Virus record (IMG/VR): IMGVR_UViG_3300042893_000196
Location: 1 to 34,284 of that record
Length of the DNA: 34,284 nt
Direction: 5' to 3' (one strand)
Source: a virus
Below, piece by piece: positions 1 through 8,228 of this stretch (the first letter of the stretch is position 1; every line of letters starts with the position of its first letter). The notes under the pieces were generated by a model. That model had not been told where the DNA came from. It saw only the letters and a program-made list of their open reading frames with translations, and searched no databases. A program made the position numbers and the translations under genes.

Positions 1-845
1 AGGTCAGCGATGGTGTCTACACCAACGTGATCTCCTTGGAAGTAGAAGTCATATGATCCACCAATAAACTGTGGTCCAGTCTTGTTATAGTCAATAGTCC
101 AGTTAACTGGGCGACCAACCTTTTGTTCAATCAAACGATCACCAACAGTTACCTTATCTTTAATGGAACTAGCCTCTGACTCACTTGACCATAACTTTAC
201 GATGGTGCTTGAAAAGAACTTAACAGCCATACCACCAGTAGGGATATGAGTTGCATGCATTCCACCAAAACTATTACGCTGTTGTGAAATAAGAACAAGC
301 AAAGTATTTTTGTTTGCATAGTTAAGCATCTTAACTGCGTGTGTCATATCCTTTGCTTCTGCACCAATCTGCTTGGTGTCTTGTAGTTCTTTTAATTCAT
401 TACCATCTTTTTCAAAGTAGATAGCAGGAAGCAGTGCAGAGATAGAATCAACTACAATTAAATCAACTCCTGCATTCATTAGGTCTACTGCAACATCAAC
501 CATATCGTTAATAGTTTTTGCAGGTGAGTAAATAAGTTTTTCAGAATCAACACCTAGCTTTGTAGCCCATTCAGGTGAGTATGACTGCTCTGAGTCAATC
601 CAAGCACAAGTCTTACCATCTTTTTGAGCATCTGCAATCATTTGCAAACAGAAAGATGATTTTCCTGCAGACTTGTTTCCCCAAATAAGAACTTGACGAC
701 CATAAGCAAGACCTCCTTTTAATCCAACATTAAGACTTAGGCTTGGTGTTGGTTGTCTTTCAATCTCAACTTCAGTTGCTTGCTGTACACGCTTTCTTGT
801 TTTTGGATCTAACCTTGATAGGATATCCTCAATAGTTGTTGTCAT
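1..845 (-). CDS. recA: RecA/UvsX-like recombinase, 3' end cut by window edge
   Basis: This is an ATP-dependent strand-exchange protein for phage DNA recombination and repair. 281 codons are visible and the C-terminus lies outside the window. The Walker A motif GNKSAGKSS is at residues 56-64. A Walker B-like strand LIVVDSISAL follows, then an SQQRNSFGG segment resembling the RecA L2 region. The start is set by ATG at 843-845 with GGAGAT six bases upstream. It is the last gene seen in the leftward replication module, after the MazG-like gene, with its own extended -10 promoter in the short gap. The N-terminus is shorter than in bacterial RecA, as in many phage recombinases, so UvsX-like is an equally good name. 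Confidence 0.88.
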   Translation of the reverse strand, partial: MTTTIEDILSRLDPKTRKRVQQATEVEIERQPTPSLSLNVGLKGGLAYGRQVLIWGNKSAGKSSFCLQMIADAQKDGKTCAWIDSEQSYSPEWATKLGVDSEKLIYSPAKTINDMVDVAVDLMNAGVDLIVVDSISALLPAIYFEKDGNELKELQDTKQIGAEAKDMTHAVKMLNYANKNTLLVLISQQRNSFGGMHATHIPTGGMAVKFFSSTIVKLWSSESEASSIKDKVTVGDRLIEQKVGRPVNWTIDYNKTGPQFIGGSYDFYFQGDHVGVDTIAD

Positions 846-875
846 TTATATCTCCATTATCTTTTCTAAGCATCT

Positions 876-884
876 ATTATATCA
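876..884 (-). promoter_or_regulatory. Extended -10 promoter ahead of the recA-like gene
   Basis: Read on the minus strand this is TGATATAAT, a perfect TATAAT box preceded by the TGn extension. No good -35 box lies 16-18 bases upstream, as expected for an extended -10 promoter. The TG belongs to the TGA stop codon of the MazG-like gene. The start codon of the recA-like gene is about 30 bases downstream of the -10 box. Activity is inferred from sequence only. Confidence 0.5.
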
Positions 885-1226
885 TCCCAATACGCCATGC
901 ATTTTTGGGCGTTGGCTATTGGTAATTGTCTTTTTTGTTACAGTGTCTTCTAGAGAACCTGATGCTTCGCCAGCCATTAGTAATCCTTCATATAGATCAA
1001 CTACACGAATAATAATGTCTGCTAGTTCTTCTGTAACTTCTCCTGTACCCTTTTGTTTTCTTAGTGCTTCTAATACTTCTGTTGCCTCAGAGTGGATCAT
1101 TGCTATTTGTTTTGCAAAGAAAACAAAGGTATCTCCAACTGGCTCTACATTAGAATACATATAATCCCAAAAACCTTTTTCTGTTGCATTATAGTGTACG
1201 CTTCTTGCTAAATTATCTAGGTTCAT
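882..1226 (-). CDS. mazG-like: MazG-like nucleotide pyrophosphohydrolase
   Basis: This is a small all-helical NTP pyrophosphohydrolase that probably hydrolyses (d)NTPs or alarmone-type nucleotides to monophosphates during phage growth. The family's metal-binding signature is readable: ExxE at residues 47-50 (SEATEVLEA), then ExxD at residues 67-70 (EELADIII), all in predicted helices. At 114 residues it matches single-domain phage MazG proteins. Its ATG overlaps the dnaE stop codon as ATGA (1223-1226), so it is translationally coupled to the polymerase, and an AAGGAG lies just upstream inside dnaE. Substrate specificity cannot be told from sequence. Confidence 0.75.
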   Translation of the reverse strand: MNLDNLARSVHYNATEKGFWDYMYSNVEPVGDTFVFFAKQIAMIHSEATEVLEALRKQKGTGEVTEELADIIIRVVDLYEGLLMAGEASGSLEDTVTKKTITNSQRPKMHGVLG

Positions 1227-4200
1227 ACTCTCTCAAACTCCTTTACTGTGGTACTTCCTGATGTTGTTTCTTGTAATATTGGCTTACATCTACCGCCTGG
1301 TTTCATATTAGATAAAGCCTGACCATACATTGTTGGAAAAATAACTACAGAGTGCAGTTCTTTATCCTTATCTGCAAGGACAGCATTTGCCATTTTCTGA
1401 CCAGCCTTTGTCTTTCTTGGTGTGAAGCTAATGGTAAAAAATTCTCCATCACCCAATGTCATTGTTTTTGCCTGTAAGTATTTAATAAAAGGATCATCTG
1501 TATTCTTAAGGTCTTCTGCTGTTGCATAAGCACCAATACGATTATCTGCTACCAAGAAGATGTAAATCTTTCCTGGTTCAATTACCGTGTCCGATCTGTC
1601 AAATATCCCAACAGAGCCAGTCTTGTCAACGATTTCGATACGGCTCCACCCGTCTCCTCTTTTGATTGACTTGACCATAGCCTGTACAAGGAATGATCCC
1701 TCTTCTGAGTAATCTTCAAGCGGTTTTGCATATGCTTCAATCCAACGAGGGATATCACTAGTAAACTCAGGTATGTTAAGGTACTCGTAGTAATTTTCTT
1801 TTTCATTTCCAATCCTTAAGTTATCGTTAAATGCAGCAGCACCAATCTTATTTAATGCTTCTATTGCTCTGTTATTTATTCCAGATCCCTTTATACCTGC
1901 AAGCGTTTTTAAATGATCAAAGGAATCAAATGGTCTACTTGCAATAAGTTTGCTTCCAATGTTTTCTGAAATAAACTTAATGTTTCCCAAACCAAACCTA
2001 ATTGCATCACCCTCTAAAGTAAAGTCAATATCTGATTCATTAACGTGTGGGAGCTTGATTGTAATTCCCATTCGCTTTGCTTCAATTAGGTAGTCTGTTC
2101 TAGTATCCTTATCCTTTTCATTACGAAGAAGTGAATACATAAACTCGTGTGGGTAGTACCGCTTTAGCCAAGCAGACCAATAACTAAGCATAGAATAAGC
2201 AACAGCGTGGGACTTATTAAAGGAATAACCTGCGTGTGCCTCAAAGTCGTGCCATAAACCCTGTGCTTGCTTTTCTGTAATGTGCTTTGAAGCACCCTTA
2301 ACAAACTGTTCACGATACTTGTCAAACTCCTTTACATCTTTTTTCTTGCCAATAATTTTACGAACCTTATCTGCTTCTGCCATAGTCATTCCGCCAAGAT
2401 GAACACAAGCAAGCATAACCTGTTCCTGATAAAGGATACACCCATAAGTATCTTGAGTAAAGTCCTTTACGATGTCGTGAATATATTTCACTGGAGTTTT
2501 ACCTTTTTTGCGTTTAATATACTCTGCACCAATAGTATTCATAGCTCCTGGACGAACTAAAGCATTAGAAGCAGCAAGTTCATCAAAGGTGTACACACCC
2601 ATTTTTACTAATAGGTTTGTGTAAGGAGTTGCTTCTGCTTGGAACACACCCTTTGTAAACCCTGCAGTAAGGTCTGCATAAACTTCTCTATCATCTAGAG
2701 TAAGACTAGAAAGGTCTATGTCTTTACCCTTACGCTCTTTAACCATATCTAAGGTATCGTGAATAACTGCTAATGTTTTAAGACCAAGAGCATCAATCTT
2801 AATAAGACCAACATCTGCTACCTGCTCCATATCCATACCAACAACTTGCACACGATCATCTGACTGTGTATCTTTACGAGTTTCCATAGGTGCGTGTTTC
2901 CAAATAGCATCCTTAGATGCAACAATACCAGCAGCATGCATTCCAGTACCACGAATACGTCCACGCAACTTACCTGCATACTTTACGACCTCTGGATATT
3001 TATCACGGAAGTCTTTTGAGATTGTGCTAGACATAAACTCATCCCAAGTTTCAATACCCTTTAATGCTTTATTTACTTCTGGAAGTGGAACGTGAAAAGC
3101 TCTTGCAACATCTCTAACAACACCCTTATCCTTAAATGTAAGGAAGGTTGCAATAGAAGCAACGTGTTGGTATTGTTCTGAAAGATACTCTTTTACTTTT
3201 CCACGATAACGATCTTCATAGTCTGTATCAATGTCAGGGAAATCATCACGCTCTGGATTAATAAATCGGAAGAACAACAATCCATATTTAATTGGATCAA
3301 CCTCTGTAATTCCAAGTGCATAACAAACTAAAGAACCTGCAGCAGAACCTCTTCCTGGACCAACAAGAATATTATTATTCTTTGACCAGTTAATCATATC
3401 TGCAACTACAATAAAGTATGAAGAAAAGTTTTTAGACTTAATGATTTCAAGTTCCTCAGTTATACGAGCAACATAATCTGGATTATCTGCTAGTCCACGC
3501 TTTGCCAGTCCAACCATAGTTATCTTTTCAAGTTGGTGATCTGGATCTGTATAGTCTGCAGGTAATAAATCTAATCCCTTTTTAATTTCATAAGAGCCAA
3601 CCTTATCAGATATCTCTAAGGAGTTTTCATACAAGTCATCACGATCAATACCTTGGTCAATCATCATCTGACGAATATCTTTGTATCCCATTAAGTAAAT
3701 CTCTAAGTCTTTAAATGACATAAAGCGATCACCATATAAATAATCTAGGCGTTCAATAAGATCTTTAATCTTACGACTATCATCAAACTTTGCTTCTTTA
3801 CGAATGTTAGGATGTGTACCAAGGATAAGCATAATTTCTTCTGCAATCCGATCTTCTGGAGATGCATAATGACAGTCAAGTGTTACTGTTGACTTAACAC
3901 CCATTTCATCTGCCAGTTTAAGCATCTGTGCATTAAGTTCATATGGGTTATGTGGTTGTAGTTCCATATAGAAGTCATCTTTGAATACTTGCTTAAACCA
4001 GTCTGTGTGCTTTCTAGCAAGTTCCATATTATCATTTTGAATAGCTTTGGCAATAATACCGTTCATACAGCCTGATGCGATGATAAGGTCTGATGAATAA
4101 TTTTCTAGTATCTCAAAGTCTATTCTGGGCTTATTAAAGAAGCCTTCATTCCAAGCAATCTCAGATAGTTTAGATAGGTTCTGAACACCGTTTTCATTCT

Positions 4201-4486
4201 TTGCTAATACAATAAGGTGATTATAAACTTGCTCATCTTCGCCACGCTCTTTCTTAGAACGCTTATCTAATCTATCTGTAGTAAAGTATGCTTCAAGACC
4301 AAGGATTGGTTTTACCTTTGTGTCTTTTGCAGCAATAAGAAAGTCTCTGTGACCACTTAAAGTTCCGTGATCTGTTAATGATAAAGCAGTCATACCCACC
4401 TCTTCTGCACGTTTGAGAAGTTCTTCTGGTGAGGAGAAGCCATCAAGCAAACTATAGTAAGAATGCGAATGATGATTATGATACAT
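1223..4486 (-). CDS. dnaE: DNA polymerase III alpha subunit (DnaE type) with intact PHP domain
   Basis: This is the replicative C-family DNA polymerase, 1087 residues, slightly shorter than bacterial DnaE. The N-terminal PHP domain shows all nine usual metal ligands: H6, H8, D15, H40, E65, H90, C140, D204 and H206. The palm carries GPGRGSAAGS and the catalytic aspartates D418 and D420 (PDIDTD) and D565 (KIDALG). A helix-hairpin-helix/finger region and a C-terminal OB fold (around residue 960-1010) follow. No separate epsilon-type exonuclease is fused. ATG at 4484-4486 has GGAG upstream. A consensus promoter sits in the 71-base gap before it, and the MazG-like gene overlaps its end. The identification is secure. 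Confidence 0.95.
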   Translation of the reverse strand: MYHNHHSHSYYSLLDGFSSPEELLKRAEEVGMTALSLTDHGTLSGHRDFLIAAKDTKVKPILGLEAYFTTDRLDKRSKKERGEDEQVYNHLIVLAKNENGVQNLSKLSEIAWNEGFFNKPRIDFEILENYSSDLIIASGCMNGIIAKAIQNDNMELARKHTDWFKQVFKDDFYMELQPHNPYELNAQMLKLADEMGVKSTVTLDCHYASPEDRIAEEIMLILGTHPNIRKEAKFDDSRKIKDLIERLDYLYGDRFMSFKDLEIYLMGYKDIRQMMIDQGIDRDDLYENSLEISDKVGSYEIKKGLDLLPADYTDPDHQLEKITMVGLAKRGLADNPDYVARITEELEIIKSKNFSSYFIVVADMINWSKNNNILVGPGRGSAAGSLVCYALGITEVDPIKYGLLFFRFINPERDDFPDIDTDYEDRYRGKVKEYLSEQYQHVASIATFLTFKDKGVVRDVARAFHVPLPEVNKALKGIETWDEFMSSTISKDFRDKYPEVVKYAGKLRGRIRGTGMHAAGIVASKDAIWKHAPMETRKDTQSDDRVQVVGMDMEQVADVGLIKIDALGLKTLAVIHDTLDMVKERKGKDIDLSSLTLDDREVYADLTAGFTKGVFQAEATPYTNLLVKMGVYTFDELAASNALVRPGAMNTIGAEYIKRKKGKTPVKYIHDIVKDFTQDTYGCILYQEQVMLACVHLGGMTMAEADKVRKIIGKKKDVKEFDKYREQFVKGASKHITEKQAQGLWHDFEAHAGYSFNKSHAVAYSMLSYWSAWLKRYYPHEFMYSLLRNEKDKDTRTDYLIEAKRMGITIKLPHVNESDIDFTLEGDAIRFGLGNIKFISENIGSKLIASRPFDSFDHLKTLAGIKGSGINNRAIEALNKIGAAAFNDNLRIGNEKENYYEYLNIPEFTSDIPRWIEAYAKPLEDYSEEGSFLVQAMVKSIKRGDGWSRIEIVDKTGSVGIFDRSDTVIEPGKIYIFLVADNRIGAYATAEDLKNTDDPFIKYLQAKTMTLGDGEFFTISFTPRKTKAGQKMANAVLADKDKELHSVVIFPTMYGQALSNMKPGGRCKPILQETTSGSTTVKEFERV

Positions 4487-4508
4487 TTTTCTCCAATAAA
4501 ATTAGTGA

Positions 4509-4537
4509 GGGCGATAAGCAATTATAGCCTACCGCCC
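4509..4537 (-). repeat. Inverted repeat over the dnaE -10 box
   Basis: The minus-strand arms GGGCGGTAGGC and GCTTATCGCCC can pair over 11 positions (two as G-U in RNA) around a seven-base loop that contains most of TATAAT. As DNA it could be a repressor operator. As RNA from ssb read-through it is a strong hairpin followed a few bases later by AATTTTATT, so partial termination is also possible. Confidence 0.5.
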
Positions 4538-4550
4538 CCAAGTCTGTCAA
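4521..4550 (-). promoter_or_regulatory. Consensus sigma70-like promoter of dnaE
   Basis: On the minus strand the -35 TTGACA (4545-4550) and -10 TATAAT (4521-4526) are both perfect and separated by 18 bases. The promoter lies in the gap between the ssb-like gene and dnaE, about 35 bases before the dnaE ATG. An imperfect inverted repeat (4509-4537) covers the -10 box. Such a perfect box pair suggests recognition by the host housekeeping sigma factor, hence early expression; this is inference. Confidence 0.7.
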
Positions 4551-4557
4551 GTGGGAT

Positions 4558-5214
4558 TTACCACTCTACAGATGCACTTGCTGTTTCCTCAGTTTCAAGA
4601 CCCATAAAAAATGACTCTTGCTCTGCATACTTAACTTGACGAGTTGCTGTCTTTTCAAGTTCATAGGTTTCAATACCTGTGAAATCAAAAGGCTTCTCAT
4701 CTGTTGCAACAGGGAACAGTGAATAGCTTGTAAGAGTACCTGTGCCATTACGCTTTAGTCTCCAGATGACATTGGAAATTCCTCCAGTGTCAGAAGCATA
4801 CTCAATGATCGTTGTTGTAGTCGGTGACTTTGGACCAACACCTTGAGACCAAATAGCTGTGTATTGTTCGCCATTACCTTCATCTACTAACACGTTAGTG
4901 TAGTAGCGAAGACGAGCCTTCCAACCAGCCTTTGGATCACGCCTATGCATTTCGCAGCCATAGCACTTGCCCTCTTCTTCCATAGAGCAAAGAGCCTTAC
5001 GGCGATAATCCTTTGGATTTGTATGTTCTGCGATAACAATCGCTAGACCCATTTCTTTACTGTAACTCTTTGAATCTGGATCTACTTCGTTTAGAAAACG
5101 AATCTTAACTGACTGACCATCTTCTAACTTTAGCCAGCGAGCCTTTGGACCATCTGAATGAGATGGTCGTTCGATTAATTTTTGGATATTTGCTAATCCT
5201 GTAATACTTGCCAT
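4558..5214 (-). CDS. ssb: gp32-like single-stranded DNA-binding protein with zinc site
   Basis: Probable ssDNA-binding protein of the phage replisome, 218 residues. A histidine at 64 and cysteines at 76, 84 and 87 form an H-C-C-C set. Spacing and positions are very close to the zinc ligands of T4 gp32 (H64, C77, C87, C90). The segment before it (WLKLEDGQSVKIRFL) fits the start of an OB-fold core. The C-terminus is acidic and ends in a tryptophan, as is common for SSB partner-binding tails. It sits between primase and polymerase genes, the expected place. AAGGAG precedes the ATG by seven bases. Not seen: a canonical bacterial SSB motif; the call rests on the zinc site, the tail and the context. 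Confidence 0.7.
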   Translation of the reverse strand: MASITGLANIQKLIERPSHSDGPKARWLKLEDGQSVKIRFLNEVDPDSKSYSKEMGLAIVIAEHTNPKDYRRKALCSMEEEGKCYGCEMHRRDPKAGWKARLRYYTNVLVDEGNGEQYTAIWSQGVGPKSPTTTTIIEYASDTGGISNVIWRLKRNGTGTLTSYSLFPVATDEKPFDFTGIETYELEKTATRQVKYAEQESFFMGLETEETASASVEW

Positions 5215-5227
5215 AATATTTCTCCTT

Positions 5228-5257
5228 AATATTTGACCCCATATGTGGGTCTGTTAA
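5228..5257 (-). promoter_or_regulatory. Putative promoter of the ssb-like gene with spacer dyad
   Basis: On the minus strand the -35 is TTAACA (5252-5257; 5/6) and the -10 is AATATT (5228-5233; 4/6), separated by 18 bases. Seventeen of the spacer bases are a dyad, with GACCC and GGGTC arms at 5235-5251. It lies in the 52-base gap between primase and ssb, and the downstream RBS overlaps the end of the -10 region. Because this gap is short and the boxes are weaker than at dnaE, the dyad might instead be a regulatory hairpin in a longer transcript. Confidence 0.4.
5235..5251 (-). repeat. GACCC/GGGTC inverted repeat before ssb
   Basis: A 17-base dyad with perfect five-base arms and a seven-base centre containing CATATG. 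It fills the spacer of the putative ssb promoter, so an operator role is plausible. No U-run follows, so simple intrinsic termination is unlikely. Confidence 0.45.
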
Positions 5258-5266
5258 AACATTTTA

Positions 5267-6220
5267 TCAGATATTGAGTGCTAAGTCAAGTGCTTTTATC
5301 TGTGAATATGCACCATTAATTTCTTCATCTGTCATATCACCAATGTCTTTTTTACCTTCTGGTATTTGCATTACTCTAATATCTTTACCAGCAAGACCTC
5401 TAATAAGCTTTGATACCATCTCATTACCAGCCTCATCTCCATCAGGAGCAACGATAACTGTATTGGCATACTTATTTAGCAGGGCTAACTGAACTGTGCC
5501 TACATTTGCTCCTAGCGTTGCTACGGCAGGTATATCTAATTGCCATAAACGGATAGCATCAAAGGATGATTCTACAACTACAATGTCCTGGAACTTGCAG
5601 TTATTAAGATTAAACAATACCTTACTTCTTGGCAAACCTGTAGAGTTTTTAAATGCTTTTCCCTCTACCGATCTTGCAACAAAGCCTACACATATCCCAG
5701 TATGAGAATATACTGGAACTGTAACCATATCTTGCTTATCTGAATATCCAAGTTTAAAAAACTCTGACGCTTTCTTTGTAATGCCACGACCAGTAAAATA
5801 TGAAATAGCCTTATTGTCTTGCATCAGGGAAGTGTGCAAGCGTTCTATTGTGGCATCATCAAACTTATTAAACTCTTCTTTTGGAATAATTGACTTGTCA
5901 ATCTTTTGAACAAAGTCTCCTGCTTTTGCAGCATTAGAAATAATTCTAGCAGACTCAAAGTAGGTTCTATTGGTTGTACGCATTACAAAGTCTAGGATAG
6001 TTCCATTTTCTCCGCAAGAAAAACAAAGGAACAAACCTTTTTCTTTGTCTACTTCACACGCTGGAGTATTACGATTATTGTGGAACGGGCAGAAAACTAA
6101 AAAGTGAGTATCTAACTCAGTGCCTATTGAGACTCCACACGATGTGATGATTTCTCTGACTTGCTCTGGGTCGTAGGAGTCATTGGAATTAGCTTGCTTC
6201 CTGTTATTCCCATATAGCAT
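5267..6220 (-). CDS. dnaG-like: DnaG-like primase (CHC2 zinc finger plus Toprim)
   Basis: This enzyme makes RNA primers for replication and works with the helicase encoded just upstream. The CHC2 zinc finger is C44-x2-H47 and C66-x2-C69. The Toprim domain shows its glutamate at E217 (VVVESSFDAI) and the DxD pair D260/D262 (APDGDEAG). At 317 residues it is about half the bacterial length: the C-terminal helicase-binding domain is missing, as in many phage primases. The first 33 codons overlap the preceding small gene in another frame. No other ATG, GTG or TTG start lies between 6220 and the zinc finger, so this start is effectively forced. Confidence 0.88.
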   Translation of the reverse strand: MLYGNNRKQANSNDSYDPEQVREIITSCGVSIGTELDTHFLVFCPFHNNRNTPACEVDKEKGLFLCFSCGENGTILDFVMRTTNRTYFESARIISNAAKAGDFVQKIDKSIIPKEEFNKFDDATIERLHTSLMQDNKAISYFTGRGITKKASEFFKLGYSDKQDMVTVPVYSHTGICVGFVARSVEGKAFKNSTGLPRSKVLFNLNNCKFQDIVVVESSFDAIRLWQLDIPAVATLGANVGTVQLALLNKYANTVIVAPDGDEAGNEMVSKLIRGLAGKDIRVMQIPEGKKDIGDMTDEEINGAYSQIKALDLALNI

Positions 6221-6459
6221 TTTGCTTTTGCCTTTCCTAAATAAATACCGTACATTGTTATTTTAAAGTCGAACCAGTTACCATTATAATCTATAGTAAA
6301 AACTATGTCAAGGTCTAAATGTGGAACATATCCTTGACTTCTAAGATAATGATCCATTATGGAGTTATATTTTTCTTTCAAACGCATTACATCAGCTTCA
6401 TCATAGATCTGACCATCTATGGTAAACTCTTTAATTTTCTTGTGTCCTGCGAACTCCAT
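6124..6459 (-). CDS. Hypothetical protein overlapping the primase start
   Basis: 111-residue protein of unknown function between helicase and primase genes. The first 80 residues look like a compact alpha/beta domain: a helical DEADVMRLKEKYNSIMDHYL segment, then strands DIVFTIDYNG and WFDFKITMYG. The last 30 residues are Ser/Thr/Lys-rich and lie in the 97-base out-of-frame overlap with the primase gene. It starts 14 bases after the helicase stop with no clear Shine-Dalgarno, so translational coupling is likely. Its place suggests a role in primosome assembly or simply a conserved replication-module protein; no family is recognised. Confidence 0.6.
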   Translation of the reverse strand: MEFAGHKKIKEFTIDGQIYDEADVMRLKEKYNSIMDHYLRSQGYVPHLDLDIVFTIDYNGNWFDFKITMYGIYLGKAKAKCYMGITGSKLIPMTPTTQSKSEKSSHRVESQ

Positions 6460-6473
6460 ATAACCATTATAGA

Positions 6474-7706
6474 TTACAATAGGTCTGCAGGGTCCATCAT
6501 TTCCTCAAACTTACCACTATCAAAGTCTGCATCTATATAGAAGTCTCCTAAGAAACCGTGACGATTCTTTCTAAACGCCACCTCTAGAACACCTGTGTTT
6601 TGCTTACGACCAAATGCTAATACCCAGTCTGCATCGTAGGCTATCTGACGTGACCAAGCCACCTGTCCAAGTTGTGGAACGCTCTCTAAGTCACTTGCAT
6701 CATCTGGGGTAGCAGAAGCAATAGCAATGATTGGAACTTGCTCAGAGATTGCTAATAGTTTTAACTCTCTTGACAAGTTCTTAATCTTAACTGTTTCATT
6801 AGAACTAGTTCCTGCATTGTCTTGCATAAGTTGTAAGTAATCAATGAATACGATATCAGGCTTATACTGGTCAATCTTTGCTCTAACAACATTGGGAGTG
6901 ACTTCACTACCACCGTCATTTGATACAATCTTAAATGGTGGCTTGTCAACTAAGTTACCCTCAGCCCATTCCTTAAACTCATCATTGTTTACACGACCTG
7001 AACTAATAGCACGATGTGACCACTTGCCATTACCAATAATTGTAAAGATACGATTACGAACTTCTTGCTCTGTCATTTCTAGAGACAAGATCATTGGCAC
7101 ACGACCATTCTGCCAAGCCTTTACAGCCAAGAACAAAGCCATCCAAGACTTACCAATAGCAGGATATGCAAGCAATACACCTAACTGACCTTTAGCAATA
7201 CCCATAGGCAAGCAAAGATCAAATGCAGCAATGCCAGATCGAATACCAATATCACCATTCATTGCTGATTGACGAGTCTTTTCAAAGTATTGTAATGCAT
7301 CATCAACATCTGTTACATCAAGGTCTCTGACCCTTGCAGTAATTCTAGCAAGTGAAGATATGTCACTTGACATAGTATTTAGTGCTTTGCCAGATTGATT
7401 GTCTTGAAGAAACTGTGCAGCTTTACGAACTGTTGTCCTTAGTGACTCATCTAGAAATGTTTCTTTTAATCTATTAACTGCATAGATAGTTGGTGCTGGA
7501 TCTTGCACTGTGTCAAAATCACGAAAGCGTGTTTGCAAAAGATCTGATGGCGGTACTTGACGAGTTTCATTATAATACTCTTTTACAAAGTCCCATACAT
7601 CACCGCAGGACTGCATCATATAGTCCACATTATTTTCAAAAAGAACGTGGATATCTTTATTCTCGCATACAGAAGAGATTACTTCTACTTCTTCACGCAT
7701 TCCCAT
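6474..7706 (-). CDS. dnaB-like: DnaB-like replicative helicase
   Basis: Hexameric 5'-3' replicative helicase, 410 residues, RecA-fold C-terminal motor. Walker A is AYPAIGKSW with K186. It deviates from the usual (A/G)xxGxGK(T/S), having alanine-isoleucine before the GKS. Other motifs visible are SLEM, Walker B IVFIDYLQLM with D289, and the KNRHG segment that precedes the arginine finger in DnaB proteins. The N-terminal part is shorter than in bacterial DnaB. The start overlaps the preceding small gene by 14 bases. Primase follows 254 bases later, with only one small gene between, so the two form the primosome pair of this phage. Confidence 0.9.
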   Translation of the reverse strand: MGMREEVEVISSVCENKDIHVLFENNVDYMMQSCGDVWDFVKEYYNETRQVPPSDLLQTRFRDFDTVQDPAPTIYAVNRLKETFLDESLRTTVRKAAQFLQDNQSGKALNTMSSDISSLARITARVRDLDVTDVDDALQYFEKTRQSAMNGDIGIRSGIAAFDLCLPMGIAKGQLGVLLAYPAIGKSWMALFLAVKAWQNGRVPMILSLEMTEQEVRNRIFTIIGNGKWSHRAISSGRVNNDEFKEWAEGNLVDKPPFKIVSNDGGSEVTPNVVRAKIDQYKPDIVFIDYLQLMQDNAGTSSNETVKIKNLSRELKLLAISEQVPIIAIASATPDDASDLESVPQLGQVAWSRQIAYDADWVLAFGRKQNTGVLEVAFRKNRHGFLGDFYIDADFDSGKFEEMMDPADLL

Positions 7707-8028
7707 TTAACCACTCTTCTCTCAACTTTATTGTCTGTGCTCTACGCTCTGCTCTTAATATTTTATCTTGCTCATTTGACTCTACTGAATCTTTTAACTT
7801 ATCAAAGTTATTAAATAGCCAAGAAAGTGGGTGTCCCTCTTTAGATAAGGTAAAGTAGTAATCAATAATTAACTTAGCATTGTCAAACTCAAAGTCTTCT
7901 AGGATAGATGAGGCAGCCCATTTTTCTTTATACTTATTTATGTTTGGCTTCTTGCCATACCTATCTTCAAACTTCTTTGAATAATATGTGAGTAATGCAA
8001 AAGCTAGGTTTGCCTCACTTTTTGTCAC
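7693..8028 (-). CDS. Small helical protein before the helicase, possible helicase partner
   Basis: 111 residues, GTG start overlapping the previous stop as GTGA. It appears all-helical and charged, with a conserved-looking core around residues 48-78 (AKLIIDYYF, then HPLSWLFNNFDKL). Its gene overlaps the helicase gene by 14 bases, so the two products are made together. Position and size are like those of phage helicase loaders or replication accessory proteins, but no family motif is recognised, so the role is inference. Confidence 0.55.
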   Translation of the reverse strand: MTKSEANLAFALLTYYSKKFEDRYGKKPNINKYKEKWAASSILEDFEFDNAKLIIDYYFTLSKEGHPLSWLFNNFDKLKDSVESNEQDKILRAERRAQTIKLREEWLNGNA

Positions 8029-8228
8029 TGCTTTAGATCCTTTTCTAACGCATTAACTTTTTCAATAAGTTTGCTTTCCACAAACTCAAAAACTCTATTC
8101 ATTGCAGCATCGGTATTAGCATCGGTATCTCTTACCCAATCTTCTACACCAAGTTCAACGTGCATACTTTCATAGTTACCTAAGTTTCTTACAAACTTTA
8201 GATTAACCTTAACAACCGTATTACTCAT
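8025..8228 (-). CDS. Small hypothetical protein
   Basis: 67 residues of unknown function. The start MSNTVVKV is preferred over an upstream in-frame codon because AGGAG lies seven bases before this ATG, which overlaps the previous gene by eight bases. It has a beta-rich first half (VVKVNLKFVRNLG) and a helical, charged second half with ELGVEDWVRD. It is part of the tightly coupled run between the HTH protein and the helicase. Confidence 0.6.
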   Translation of the reverse strand: MSNTVVKVNLKFVRNLGNYESMHVELGVEDWVRDTDANTDAAMNRVFEFVESKLIEKVNALEKDLKQ

